Shown here: positions 39,387 through 48,626 of the stretch, piece by piece
How the letters are laid out: each line of letters begins with the position of its first letter
Numbering within the stretch: position 1 is the first letter of the stretch
NCBI GenBank assembly: GCA_977017575.1
Contig: CDRNVI010000049.1
Location: 62,001-126,000, forward strand
Direction of reading: 5' to 3'
DNA: 64,000 nt
Origin: Paramoeba atlantica
Taxonomy: Eukaryota > Discosea
Translations under genes and position numbers: made by a program
The notes under the pieces: generated by a model
What the model was told of the DNA's origin: nothing
Seen by the model: only the letters and a program-made list of their open reading frames with translations
The model's database searches: none

Positions 39387-41036
39387 ATGATGAAACGCGC
39401 ATCTTCTCTCCACCCCCTCCGCCTCTCCTCCCCCTCCCTCCCCTTCCTCCTCTCCCTACGGCACCAATCCCGCCGTGGACCCCCGGGAGGTCCCCTCGGC
39501 GGCTCACCCCCTCCCTTCGGCATGGGTTCCGACCCCCGCGGTCCCCCTCCCCCCGGCTACCCCGGCCATCCCCAACCCGGCTACCCCCCCGCCGGAGCTA
39601 TGGGCTACCCCCCTGACCCCCGCATGATGCCACCCCATGGAGGGCCAGGCGGCCGCCCCCCCATGCCCCCTCCAGGAGCCCCCTCCGGAAACCTTGACCC
39701 CGGTTATGGCTACCCCAGTAGCACTCCACCTCACCCAGGAGCCATGTCTCGAGGAGGAGGCATGTCTTCCTCATCCGTGCCTCCACAATTTCAACAACAT
39801 CAACAACAACAACCTCCTCAATTTCAACAACAACAACAAGCACCATCTCAATTTCAATCCTCACCATCTCAATTTCAACAACCCCAACAACAGCAACCCT
39901 CCCCGCCCCCCTCCCCCCCTCCCCGTCCCTCTCCCCCCCACTTCCTCTCCCTCGAGAACGTCCCCGAGGATAAGGCCACGTCCCCCATGGGGAACGGCAT
40001 CGTCACCCTCTCCCTCGCTCGGGGCAAACAAAACAATGCGCTCCACCTCGAGACCCTACAGGAACTCACCGCCTGGATACACTACCTGGGGAACCACGAC
40101 CAGGTGAGGGGAGTCGTGCTGACCGGAAAAGGAACACCGGGGGGGTTAAGCGCGTCAAAGGAATCAACGAAGGCGTCAAAGGAATCAACAAACGATTCAA
40201 AGAGTGACTCAAAAGACTCAAAAGATGCTTTAAAGGACTCAACCGATGCTTTAAAGGACTCAACCGATGCTGTAAAGGAATCAACAGATGCTTTAAAGGA
40301 ACCAACCGATTCTTTAAAGGAACCAACAGGTTCTTTAAAGGACTCAACAAACTCTTCAACGGTTCTCCCCACGCTTTGTTTCAGCACAGGTCTGGACCTT
40401 GCGGAGTTCATCGCGCCCAACAAGGAGCGCTTCGAGGCCTACTGGGGACTCGTGCAGGAGACCTGGATGCTGTTGACCTCATTTCCCAAGGTCCTGGTGG
40501 CCGCGGTGGTGGGGGAGGCCAGGGGTGGGGGGTGTTTGCTGGCCATGACCGCGGACTACCGCGTGATGGTGAAGCCACAAGCGGGGAGTGGGGGGGAGAA
40601 GAAGGGTAAAGAAAACTCCCCGGTGATTGGCCTGGATGATGTCTCTCGTGGTCTTACGGTGCCTCCGTGGTTGATTGGGCATTTGGCGTATTTGGTCGGG
40701 GGTCGACGTGCGGAGCGTATGGTGCAGCTGGGGGAGTGTCTGGGCGCACAGGAGGCGGCACAGGCGGGGTTGGTGGATGAGGTGTGTGAGGACGTGAAAA
40801 CCTGCCTCGCCCAGGCTCATGAGATGGCGCAAAAGCTGGCGGAGATGCCCGAGCAGGGGCGGTGGATGACGAAGGATATGGCGCGCCGGGAGTTGTTCCG
40901 GTTCCTCAGTGAGGAGGAGGACCGGAAGTATGATGTGGAGTTTTTTAGCAAGTTTGTGCAGCACCCGGAGGTGCAGAAGAATTTGGTCGCGTCAAAGCGG
41001 GAGGCAGAGGGAAAGTCCGCGGAGGGTGAAAAGTAG
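39387..41036 (+). CDS. Mitochondrial enoyl-CoA delta isomerase-like protein (ECI1 type) with large low-complexity insertions
   Basis: 549 residues, about twice the family size. Residues 1-35 are basic and leucine/serine-rich, a likely mitochondrial presequence. Residues 30-190 are Pro/Gly- then Gln-rich. The crotonase core follows: GIVTLSLARGKQNNAL, GVVLTGKG, then an insertion of about 65 residues of ALKDSTD-like repeats, then FSTGLDLAEF, FEAYWGLVQETWMLL, VGEARGGGCLLAMTADYRV (oxyanion loop) and LTVPPWLIGHLAYLVGGRRAE. FSxGLDL plus the YWxxVQExW segment point to ECI1, which shifts 3-enoyl-CoA double bonds in beta-oxidation. GARGGGC differs from the usual GACPAGGC. Substrate is inferred. Confidence 0.85.
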   Translation: MMKRASSLHPLRLSSPSLPFLLSLRHQSRRGPPGGPLGGSPPPFGMGSDPRGPPPPGYPGHPQPGYPPAGAMGYPPDPRMMPPHGGPGGRPPMPPPGAPSGNLDPGYGYPSSTPPHPGAMSRGGGMSSSSVPPQFQQHQQQQPPQFQQQQQAPSQFQSSPSQFQQPQQQQPSPPPSPPPRPSPPHFLSLENVPEDKATSPMGNGIVTLSLARGKQNNALHLETLQELTAWIHYLGNHDQVRGVVLTGKGTPGGLSASKESTKASKESTNDSKSDSKDSKDALKDSTDALKDSTDAVKESTDALKEPTDSLKEPTGSLKDSTNSSTVLPTLCFSTGLDLAEFIAPNKERFEAYWGLVQETWMLLTSFPKVLVAAVVGEARGGGCLLAMTADYRVMVKPQAGSGGEKKGKENSPVIGLDDVSRGLTVPPWLIGHLAYLVGGRRAERMVQLGECLGAQEAAQAGLVDEVCEDVKTCLAQAHEMAQKLAEMPEQGRWMTKDMARRELFRFLSEEEDRKYDVEFFSKFVQHPEVQKNLVASKREAEGKSAEGEK

Positions 41037-41450
41037 TGCGGAAGAAGCTGTCCATGTTTTAGCGAGCGAGGTGTTGATGGCGATAATTATTTTTAATGAA
41101 AACGAATGGATCCTGTAGGCGACGATGGTAGGCTTCGTGTAATTTTTTTTGTGTGTGGCATAAAATTCTTTTCTACCGCACTTATTACACAACTTTTGTT
41201 TGTTGCATGTTAATTTTCCTTTGATAAGTAAGAACAAATCAATACCTTTGTATGCATCGATACCTTTTTTACGTATTGATCTGTGCCGTCTGATAACGGT
41301 CTTTGTCCCGGACAGTACTATTGATGCGAAATTCAAATTGCATTGAAAAATATCAGTAAATACCCGCAATATCGTTATTTTTTGATGAGCTAGTCGATCA
41401 TAGGAATACATCACGCTACTATTTCCGTTTATGTCCGATTTCTACTAAAC
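41037..41450. other. Intergenic region, nothing recognised
   Basis: AT-rich. A minus-strand frame of 140 codons (41414-40992) overlaps the end of the upstream gene and has no domain; I take it as chance. Confidence 0.5.
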
Positions 41451-42227
41451 ATGTCAAAAAAGAAGCATGCACGCAGAAAGGAAAGGGTCGTGAATGAGAG
41501 CTCTGATCAAACTACCCGCCAAAGCAATGACGAGGAACAGACAAACGATTTATCGGCCGTTGAACAAAATCTAAGAAAAATAAGTTTGGCTAATCAGCCT
41601 TTGCAAGAGAATGAGCCTCACAAACCCTGCGTTCTTTCCGAGCTCTACACCGTCCCGCACCGACTCCCTGAGGTAAGTTACTATTTCACGCAGTACAGCG
41701 GCCGTGAAGAGGAGCTCGATGCCATTATGCAGCTCATGGCAAGTGATCTCAGTGAACCCTACAGCATTTTTACCTATCGCTACTTTCTAAACACCTGGCC
41801 CGATCTTTGTGTGCTGTGCAAGTTGCAGCAACAGAATCCCTCGAAAGGGACAGCGAAGTCGAGTTCTACGGGAGAGAACGTCCCAGAATCTGGAACTAGC
41901 CTCTCGGATGCAAGCGAGGATCCTATCATTGGATGTATTATTAACAAAGTAGACCGAAAAAGTCAGGCACATCCTCTGCGGGGATATATTGCCATGCTTG
42001 CGGTGGAGAAGAAATACCGAAAATGTGGCATCGGGTCCGAACTTGTGTGCGCAGCGGTTGATTTAATGAAACAGACAAAATGCGAGTGGGTGTATTTGGA
42101 GACTCCAATTGAGAACAACGGAGCGCTGCGTCTGTACGAGAATCTCTCCTTTGCCAGAGACAAACGATTGGCGAAATATTATCTTTCCGGGAGTGACGCC
42201 TTCCGTCTTAAGCTTTGGCTTTCCTAA
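41451..42227 (+). CDS. NAA30: N-alpha-acetyltransferase 30, catalytic subunit of NatC
   Basis: 258 residues. The N-terminal 90 are basic/acidic and disordered. The GNAT domain spans about 78-256. It contains LMASDLSEPYSIFTYRYFLNTWPDLCVL, the Naa30-specific N-terminal block, then GYIAMLAVEKKYRKCGIGSEL with the acetyl-CoA loop RKCGIG (about 190-195), and NNGALRLYENLSF near the end. A serine-rich insertion of about 30 residues (SKGTAKSSSTGENV...) separates the strands. NatC acetylates Met-Leu/Ile/Phe N termini on ribosome-bound chains. The auxiliary subunits are not in the window. Confidence 0.9.
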   Translation: MSKKKHARRKERVVNESSDQTTRQSNDEEQTNDLSAVEQNLRKISLANQPLQENEPHKPCVLSELYTVPHRLPEVSYYFTQYSGREEELDAIMQLMASDLSEPYSIFTYRYFLNTWPDLCVLCKLQQQNPSKGTAKSSSTGENVPESGTSLSDASEDPIIGCIINKVDRKSQAHPLRGYIAMLAVEKKYRKCGIGSELVCAAVDLMKQTKCEWVYLETPIENNGALRLYENLSFARDKRLAKYYLSGSDAFRLKLWLS

Positions 42228-42380
42228 ATCGCGTGCGTTTGAATGGGTCGTACGATAAAAGAAATGGCAGCATCACTCACTTGTATTCATATTCGACGTT
42301 AATAAATCGACGTTAACGTTCTAAGGCTTATAGTCTGCCAGTAATGATATTTAGTTCTAACTACTAATCTCTTTTTGGGA

Positions 42381-43121
42381 ATGCGTATATTTACACTTTT
42401 CAAACTCACAAGCAAGGGCACTAGCATCAGACTATTCTCTTCGAAACGTTTAATAAATGCATTTTTAAATGCAAAAAAAATGCATTCAATTTTGCTGGAC
42501 ACAGCTGACTTGCCATCTCGCTCAGCGAAGGTGCGAGGAGCTAACTTGCCACAAGAATTCACTCTGTCACAGTTCATAAGCCACATTGAGACTTCCGAAG
42601 ATTCTTGGGGTTCTCACACTCCTGCATGCGAATGGTCTTTTGTTGTATGTAATTCAGAAAAGCAAGTAACCGATCTACGATGGGGCATTTCCTTTTTCAA
42701 GGGTCGGCACCCTACCCTAAAGGGCGAATTCTTGTGGAAATACTTACCCGACACACTGTTAGATTTCGACGCAAGGCGTCACTTATTGAAAGGTCCTGTA
42801 GAACTTCCTCTTTTACCTCCTCATTTGCAAGATTGTCGCCTGAGTTCAAATGCGTTTACCGGAACGTTAGATCTAACACAGCTACCATCCACACTTTGGC
42901 GCTTGTATTTGGATAGAAATAAGTTTGTAGGTAAGATTGACGTGTCACGCCTTCCAACATCGATCCAATATATCAACTTGAGTCACAATAAATTATGTGG
43001 GAAAGTGGAGCTTGTAAAACTCCCGAAGAGTTTATTAGAATTCGACATCTCTTTCAACCTTTTATCAGTGCCTAGTTTTATGTCCGGGGTCATCAAAAGT
43101 GGAGGCCAAAACGTTTCATGA
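42381..43121 (+). CDS. Leucine-rich repeat protein
   Basis: About 246 residues from ATG 42381; the ATG at 42480 is another possible start. After a basic N part comes a cap with WGSHTPACEWSFVVC, then irregular LRRs with the pattern LPxxLxxxxLxxNxFxGxxDLxQ: DCRLSSNAFTGTLDLTQ, LYLDRNKFVGKIDVSR and INLSHNKLCGKVELVK. The repeats end with LPKSLLEFDISFN. No signal peptide is clear and no membrane anchor is present. A related protein lies at 59587-60465. This repeat type is frequent in protist genomes, including trypanosomatids. Function unknown. Confidence 0.8.
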   Translation: MRIFTLFKLTSKGTSIRLFSSKRLINAFLNAKKMHSILLDTADLPSRSAKVRGANLPQEFTLSQFISHIETSEDSWGSHTPACEWSFVVCNSEKQVTDLRWGISFFKGRHPTLKGEFLWKYLPDTLLDFDARRHLLKGPVELPLLPPHLQDCRLSSNAFTGTLDLTQLPSTLWRLYLDRNKFVGKIDVSRLPTSIQYINLSHNKLCGKVELVKLPKSLLEFDISFNLLSVPSFMSGVIKSGGQNVS

Positions 43122-43278
43122 TGATTAAACTACAATCATCGGTAGAAAACGAAGTGGGTAAAGGAAAAGTGTTTAAGGGGAAAGTTAAGCGTAACTCTAA
43201 CATACATGTAGTTAGGAAGAAGGATGAAGTTCAAGGGGCTATGATTTTTCGTGAAACACTATAAAATTTTCTAAATAG

Positions 43279-43372
43279 GCTCTTCGTTAAACGCAGTGGT
43301 TGTTTTCAACTTAGAAGTCACTCATGCTGCGCGCTTCGCGTTGAAAACTACCACCGCGTATAACGAAGAGCC
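43279..43372. repeat. Foldback of 33-bp arms, part of the repeat also at 2.5 kb
   Basis: GGCTCTTCGTTAAACGC...GTTTTCAAC on the left pairs with GTTGAAAAC...GTATAACGAAGAGCC on the right, with a few mismatches. The loop is TTAGAAGTCACTCATGCTGC and on. The sequence after it (43440-43525) matches 2590-2680. 43526-43690 has no gene. Confidence 0.8.
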
Positions 43373-43891
43373 TAAAAAAGAAAAATCTCCAGTATATCTT
43401 GAATAATCTAGTTTTTCGGGTGAAAAACCTCGATTTTTCGCCAAAAATTGCGAAATTTTAACCCGAATTTGGGCCGTTTTTGATGCCTTACCAGTAGGGG
43501 CAGGAGGCGACTCTGTCGGAAAAAACGTCGTAGAATGGTAGCTGGGGTCCCAAACTCCTAAAACACGTTTTAGGAGTCGATTTTGGAAAAATAATATTTT
43601 TGCTTTTTTTGGGTCAAAAAAAGATTTTTTTTGGTCATCCCAAACAATCAAGATTTTGAAGATTTCAAAAAACGACGTATGCCCCCCCCCCACTCGCACA
43701 TTGATAATGCATAGTTACTGCACATTGATAATGCATAACGTGCCGCACATTGATAATGCATATAGCACATTGATAATGCATACAGCACATTGATAATGCA
43801 TATAGCACATTGATAATGCATATAGCACATTGATAGTGCATACTAAGCGGCACATTGATATTGCATAGTTACTGCACATTGATAATGCACA

Positions 43892-44669
43892 CAGGGGGGA
43901 TCACCAATATCGGGACACCCGCCGTTTTTGTGCCATGTGTCCGTTTCACCTGATTTTTGTTGCAAAAGGGAGATTTCGACGCGAATATAATCGGAACGAC
44001 ATTTTGCGCCTATTTAAACACACTTGCAAAAAATGGTATAAAAAAAATAGAAAAAATCTCCAAAAAATATGCAAATTTATGTAAAAATTGTGCAAATCCC
44101 GTTAAAATTGTCTATTAAAGGACACATTTCTCTTTTATTAAGTTCCAAATGGGAAAACGACATAGATTAAACTTCCGTCATGTATCCCCCGAGCATGCAT
44201 CCTACGGCACACGGATTGTGAGCGCGCACGAAGTGCATCAAGGCAAGTCTATGAGGGAAACAGCATGTTTGATGAATTGCGGAAAGAGCAGTGTTCATCG
44301 CTATGTTGAGCGATTTGCCAAAACAGGTGATGTGCAACGGAAAAACTACGTACGTAGTCCAACGGTTATCACAGACGAGTTTAAGCAAACGCTTGTTACT
44401 CTTGTAGAGAGTAAACGTAGTAACCCGTACGGGTGTCCGGGATTTAAATGGGTGTACAAAAGACTTGATCGAAACCTCTACCCCTGCGGTCTCATGACTG
44501 TGAAACGAGCCTTGAAAAAGATGGGGTACGTCATGAAGACGATGATTCGAAAGCCTGTACTAACTCCTTTACATAAGGAAGTCGAGATCTCTCTTTTGCA
44601 ACAAAAATCAGGTGAAACGGACACATGGCACAAAAATGGCGGGTGTCCCGATATTGGTGATCCCCCCTG
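43892..44669 (+). mobile_element. Tc1/IS630-type element inserted in the minisatellite, keeping only the DNA-binding domain
   Basis: Inverted repeats of about 90 bp start CAGGGGGGATCACC and include GTGTCCGTTTCACCTGATTT and TTGCAAAAG. The plus-strand frame (ATG 44149 to 44682) encodes MGKRHRLNFRHVSPEHASYG, a first helix-turn-helix (ETACLMNCGKSSVHRYVERF) and a second one (YGCPGFKWVYKRLDRNLYPC). It then runs into the right inverted repeat after KPVLTPLHK. The DDE catalytic domain is missing exactly there. The ORF is otherwise intact. Confidence 0.85.
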
Positions 44670-44796
44670 TATAGCACATTGATAATGCATATAGCACATT
44701 GATAATGCATACAGCACATTGATAATGCATACAGCACATTGATGATGCATTATTTGGAAATTGAAGGTGTTTTCAAGAAATAGTGAACACTCGTCT

Positions 44797-44966
44797 CTGC
44801 TCCCGGTGAGGCCCCGGAGTTGCGAGAGGCCTCCATACCCCACAACTACCACCTTCCCCCCCTATTTAGCGGGGGACGCGCGAGCGACCCCTGATAAATG
44901 GGGGGAAGGTGGTAGTTGTTTTGGGGAATATGAGAACGCACGGAGGGGCCGGCCGGGCCAATGAAC
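44797..44966. repeat. GC-rich foldback, inverted copy of 7147-7320
   Basis: CTCCCGGTGAGGCCCCGGAG at the start and GGAGGGGCCGGCCGGGCC at the end frame a core hairpin ACAACTACCACCTTCCCCCC / GGGGGAAGGTGGTAGTTGT. The inner loop contains CGCGCGAGCG. The same block, inverted, is inside the 5766-8044 element. Confidence 0.85.
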
Positions 44967-45398
44967 CCAGACACCATACCCAACCCCTAGCGAAGCCTAG
45001 GCCTTGTTTACCCGTTTGCAAGACAAGAATGTGTGTCGTTCGAAGCAATTTGCGAAGTCGAAAGGCTGTGTGATATTAGTGTAACGCGCATAAGTACATG
45101 CCCGTGTATATAAAGGACGCACATTTATGGATAAGAATCGGATGTCTTTGTCACTCTTATCAATGTGTTACATATATGCATTATCGACGTATATGCATTA
45201 TCGAGATATATGCATTATCGACGTATATGCATTATCAATGTGCCGCTTAATATGCATTATCAATATGCCGCTTAGTATGCATTATCAATGTGCTATATGC
45301 ATTATCAATGTGCTATATGCCATATCAATGTGCTATATGCCATATCAATGTGCTATATGCATTATCAATGTGCCGCTTAGTATGCATTATCAATGTGC

Positions 45399-45789
45399 GG
45401 GCGCCTCCCCCTGGACCCCCCCATGGATCCCCCCCATGGACACCCCATTTTTTACAATTTTTTTTTCAATTTTGGACCACCGGGGCCCCCCTTTATATTT
45501 TTTTCTTCTATTATATTACTGTGTTCCTCTTTATATTTTCACTGTTTTTGTTCACTTTTTTTTCAATAATCGAGGGTAGAGCGGTAGTTTTACAACCACC
45601 GCAATGCATATTAGCACACTGATAATGCTTATAGGCACACTGATAATGAATAAAACTCGCACACTGATAATGCATAGTAATATGCAACCACCGCTAGTAG
45701 TATACAACCACCGCAATTACTGTGTACCTCTTTATATTTTCACTGTCTTTGTTCACTTTTTTTGCAATAATCGAGGGTAGACTAAACTA
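45399..45789. repeat. Direct repeat of about 75 bp and further minisatellite copies
   Basis: ACTGTGT(T/A)CCTCTTTATATTTTC...CAATAATCGAGGGTAGA occurs at 45519-45582 and 45719-45783. Between them is a short array with GCACACTGATAATGC (45612-45678) and two copies of CAACCACCGC. No gene. Confidence 0.8.
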
Positions 45790-46553
45790 CAGGGGGGTTC
45801 AGCTTGATCTGGGGGGGTCTAAAATTTTTAATACTTGGCCAATTTTGGAAAATGATAGCGCATTCGAGAGCTCTCACATAACCCTCTGGTGGATATCGTT
45901 TCCCGTGAAATTAGCAGTATCGTAAAATGGTAAGAGGACCAAAAACGTCAATTGCAAGTTTTTTAAGAAATTTCACCTTTTTGGCATAAAATTGAGCAGA
46001 CGAACCTAGTACCCACAGTGTCCCCCTCCTTTTCTATAACAATCCTCATTCTGTTTGGCACACTTTTTAATGTGCGTTCAACGAAACGAACTTCACTAAG
46101 CAGCTCATTGTACGAAGCTGTGGTGGATTCTTTCAATAAATCACAGTTCAGTGGATTTTTTCTGCACTTTATGACATCCATCATTAACCATAAATTTTAG
46201 ATAGGAGTCATATCTGGAGTTTTGGGTGGCCATTCCAGCATTCTGACCCCGTTATTCTTGAAAATGTGCACCCTTCGAAAATGCACCCTTCGTTGTGGCA
46301 TGAGTGATCAATAAATGGGGAAAAAACAGGAAAAATCCAAAAGCGAAAATAGAAAATGCAATATTTGCAACACAAAAAAAATATTTTTTTTTGACGAAAT
46401 GCGTTTTGCGTAAAAATGCGGGAAACGATATACACAATATGGTGTATATACCACCAGAGGGCTATGTGAGAGCTCTCGAATGCGCTATTATTTTCTAAAA
46501 TTGGCCAAGTTATATGAATTTTAGACCCCCCCAGATGTAGCTGATCCCCCCTG
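45790..46553. mobile_element. Tc1/mariner element with long TIRs and a decayed transposase
   Basis: CAGGGGGGTTCAGCTTGATC and its inverse end the element, flanked by TA. The arms share GGGGGGGTCTAAAATT, ATAGCGCATTCGAGAGCTCTC and ACCCTCTGGTGG. Inside on the minus strand, near 46250-46206, one frame reads LEWPPKTPDMTPI and then stops; this is the third catalytic block of Tc1-type transposases. The next frame (46184-45963) has NPLNCDLLKESTTASYNELL and VPNRMRIVIEKEGD, the usual C tail. The element shows the origin of the MITE at 10267-11022. Confidence 0.85.
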
Positions 46554-46693
46554 TATATTTATAACGTCTTTGGGACCCTTGGTAAGTAACGCGTGATTTT
46601 AGCGCGTTGTAAGTAAATTTTAGCGCATTTTACTATAGTCTTCTGTTCCAACAGTTTTTTTTTAAAACCCTCGCCGCTGACTTACTCTACCCC

Positions 46694-47308
46694 ATGCCTG
46701 CTGCGAGGATCCAGCCCCAAAACCTGCTCACGCGCTATGCCAATCTCTTCCGTCACTATCCCATTCGTATGAATATGGTCAACGGGGGAATCATCATGGG
46801 CGTCGGGGATGCTACCGTACAATATATCGAGCGTAACCGCGACCTCACAAACTCATCCAACAGCGGACACAGTTTTCGTCGTAGTGCTGTGATGGTCTCG
46901 TATAACATGTTTCTGTCCTGTCCCTACTGGCTGGGCTTCTTTCGCATGCTCGACGGTCGTTGGCCCGTGGACACGTTTCGCGCAAGTCTTAAAAAGTCAC
47001 TCATGTGCTGGGCGTTCGGTGGCACGACCTCCAGTCTGCTGTTTGTCACCTATAGCACCTCTCTGGAGTATTACTGCATGCCGCAGAGGTCGTCGGGAGG
47101 GAAAGTGCAGGAGCCTTTCTCGCTCTATGAGACGCTGCAGAAAGATTTTCGAGCCAAACTACCCGCCTTGGTGACAGGTGCGGGGTTGTTTTGGATTCCC
47201 AACAACACGTTGTTGTTTTATTGTATGCCCCGACACCTTAGACTGCTCTTCGGTAACACCGTAAGTGTGTTTTGGAGTAGCTTTATGAGTTGGATACAGC
47301 ATAAATAG
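46694..47308 (+). CDS. Mpv17/PMP22 family membrane protein
   Basis: 204 residues, the usual family length. It starts after a basic N part with YANLFRHYPIRMNMVNGGIIMGVGDATVQYIE, the typical family opening. About four hydrophobic segments follow. The C-terminal signature appears as GLFWIPNNTLLFYCMPRHLR LL and VSVFWSSFMSW (usual: W..WQ..NF...P...R). Members sit in the mitochondrial inner or peroxisomal membrane and form channels of poorly known specificity. The ATG (CCCATGC) follows a pyrimidine-rich leader with TTCCAACAG. No intron. Confidence 0.85.
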   Translation: MPAARIQPQNLLTRYANLFRHYPIRMNMVNGGIIMGVGDATVQYIERNRDLTNSSNSGHSFRRSAVMVSYNMFLSCPYWLGFFRMLDGRWPVDTFRASLKKSLMCWAFGGTTSSLLFVTYSTSLEYYCMPQRSSGGKVQEPFSLYETLQKDFRAKLPALVTGAGLFWIPNNTLLFYCMPRHLRLLFGNTVSVFWSSFMSWIQHK

Positions 47309-47609
47309 AGCTAGACACAAAGCGTAAGTAAGACACACAGTATAAGTAGAGCTAGACACCCTTTTTTCTATTTTTTTTTTCTTTTTCTTTTGAAAGTAAT
47401 TGTCCTTAAACATTCTTACGTCTTTGTGCTTGTACTTTTGACTGAAAGTTCAAAAAGAAAATTTCAAGCAATGTTACAAGTTGCTTTAAACCCCCATATG
47501 GACACATGTAGAGATACATTGGCCACTATGGTGGATAAAATCTTACCTCTTTTCTTCGATTATAGCTTTGTTCTCTAGCCTCTCTCTGCCTCTCTCTCAC
47601 TCCCCTCCC
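47309..47609. other. Intergenic region with pyrimidine-rich leader
   Basis: ATAGAGCTAGACAC is repeated at 47305 and 47347. TTTGTTCTCTAG at 47567-47578 followed by a CT-rich tract (47579-47609) leads to the next ATG, the best-looking polypyrimidine/AG arrangement in the window. Confidence 0.5.
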
Positions 47610-48176
47610 ATGGAGGTCAACGAGGCCATATGGAAAGCTCAGGAAGATGTCCATCGACTCCAGGACGAGCATGAACAAGAGTTGATGCAGCTGGAACAAA
47701 AAATGTGGAATGAGATCCAACCCGCTTTGGACCAGCGCGACACCCTGGTGGGAAAAGAGTTCCCCTCCCCTGGGGAGTTCTGGTGGCGTGTGATGACACA
47801 TCCCAGCTCGCCGATGTTTGAACACGTCGACAACGCAGACGAGCGTTTCTTTCGAGCGCTCACCGATGTGAAACTCACCGCCCATGGCAATTTTATGAAA
47901 CTTACCTTTCGGCTCTCTGCGAATCCCTTTGTACAGGATGGGGAGCTCTGGCGTGTGGGGCGATTTACCGACCCGGAAGTGGTCCCGGATAAACTCTTCA
48001 GCGGGGTAAACTGGAAGGATGGCACCGAGAAGATGCGTGAGAGCAGCTTTTTAAACTTTTTTTGTGAAAAAGCAGATGAGGATCAGGTCGGGGAGGTCTT
48101 TGAAGCGCTGTGCAATGATGTGTATCGCAGTCCGTTGAAGTATTTGAGTTCAGGGGCGGTTCCGATTGCGCTTTGA
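47610..48176 (+). CDS. Short nucleosome assembly protein (NAP/SET family)
   Basis: 188 residues from ATG 47610 (CCATGG); an upstream in-frame start would add only low-complexity residues. It has the dimerisation helix (EVNEAIWKAQEDVHRLQDEHEQELMQLEQKMWNEIQPALDQR), then the NAP domain core FWWRVMTHPSSPMF, FFRALTDVKLTAHGNFMKLTFRLSANPF and GVNWKDGTEKMRESSFLNFF. The order and the short length resemble SET/TAF-I-beta-like chaperones more than NAP1. The usual acidic C tail is missing. It should bind H2A-H2B or H3-H4 in the nucleus or cytoplasm. Confidence 0.85.
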   Translation: MEVNEAIWKAQEDVHRLQDEHEQELMQLEQKMWNEIQPALDQRDTLVGKEFPSPGEFWWRVMTHPSSPMFEHVDNADERFFRALTDVKLTAHGNFMKLTFRLSANPFVQDGELWRVGRFTDPEVVPDKLFSGVNWKDGTEKMRESSFLNFFCEKADEDQVGEVFEALCNDVYRSPLKYLSSGAVPIAL

Positions 48177-48626
48177 TGGTTGAGGTTGCGGTTTTGCACC
48201 GTTAGGTTTTACTTCGAAAAATACGGTTAATAAGTTGGGTGCCAACGTAGCTTGGGACCCCCACATACTATGATCTCCATCACAGTGAGGTAAAGATTTT
48301 GTTTTCTTCTAAAAAACATTCAACATTTCAGGGAAACTCATCGTTCTTTCTGAACATCGTTCACAACGTTATTCATTGTCTGGACGTAAAACTTAAAAAA
48401 ATGTCGTTGACTTGTCATTCTCATAAAAAAAGATACCTTAAGTCCTCCGACTGCGCATGTGGCTATACGCGTACATGTACTACTTCGTTGTTTAACACAT
48501 CGCCAAACAAAATGTTGTACAGAGAAGGTTAACCATTTTTAATTAATTTATTTTTTTTATTCGTACGGAAATAAAGTGGAAATAGAGTGCACATTTTTAG
48601 ATTGTATGATCAGATAGTAATACATA
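48177..48626. other. Intergenic region, nothing recognised
   Basis: AT-rich. A frame of 77 codons (48299-48532) has no recognisable domain; I do not call it. Confidence 0.5.

Larger units (their letters stand above)
43696..45398. mobile_element. 1.7-kb element with minisatellite ends, carrying the GC-rich foldback
   Basis: The left end is an array of the 20-bp unit GCACATTGATAATGCATATA (43696-43890, resuming at 44670-44752 after a Tc1-type insertion). The right end (45170-45398) is the same unit inverted (TATGCATTATCAATGTGC). Between them is an inverted copy (44797-44966) of the foldback found at 7147-7320. No ORF is credible. No target duplication could be seen next to the arrays. Its layout parallels the 5766-8044 element although the repeat units differ. 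Confidence 0.7.

Noticed and set aside
41451-42227. Ribosomal RimI-type acetyltransferase
   Set aside because: The DLSEPYSIFTYRYF block is specific for Naa30 of NatC.
43648-45622. Frames reading MCYMHYQCAICIIN or similar, and MQYSYTYAIF at 5.5-8.1 kb
   Set aside because: They are translations of 19- and 20-bp minisatellites in all frames.
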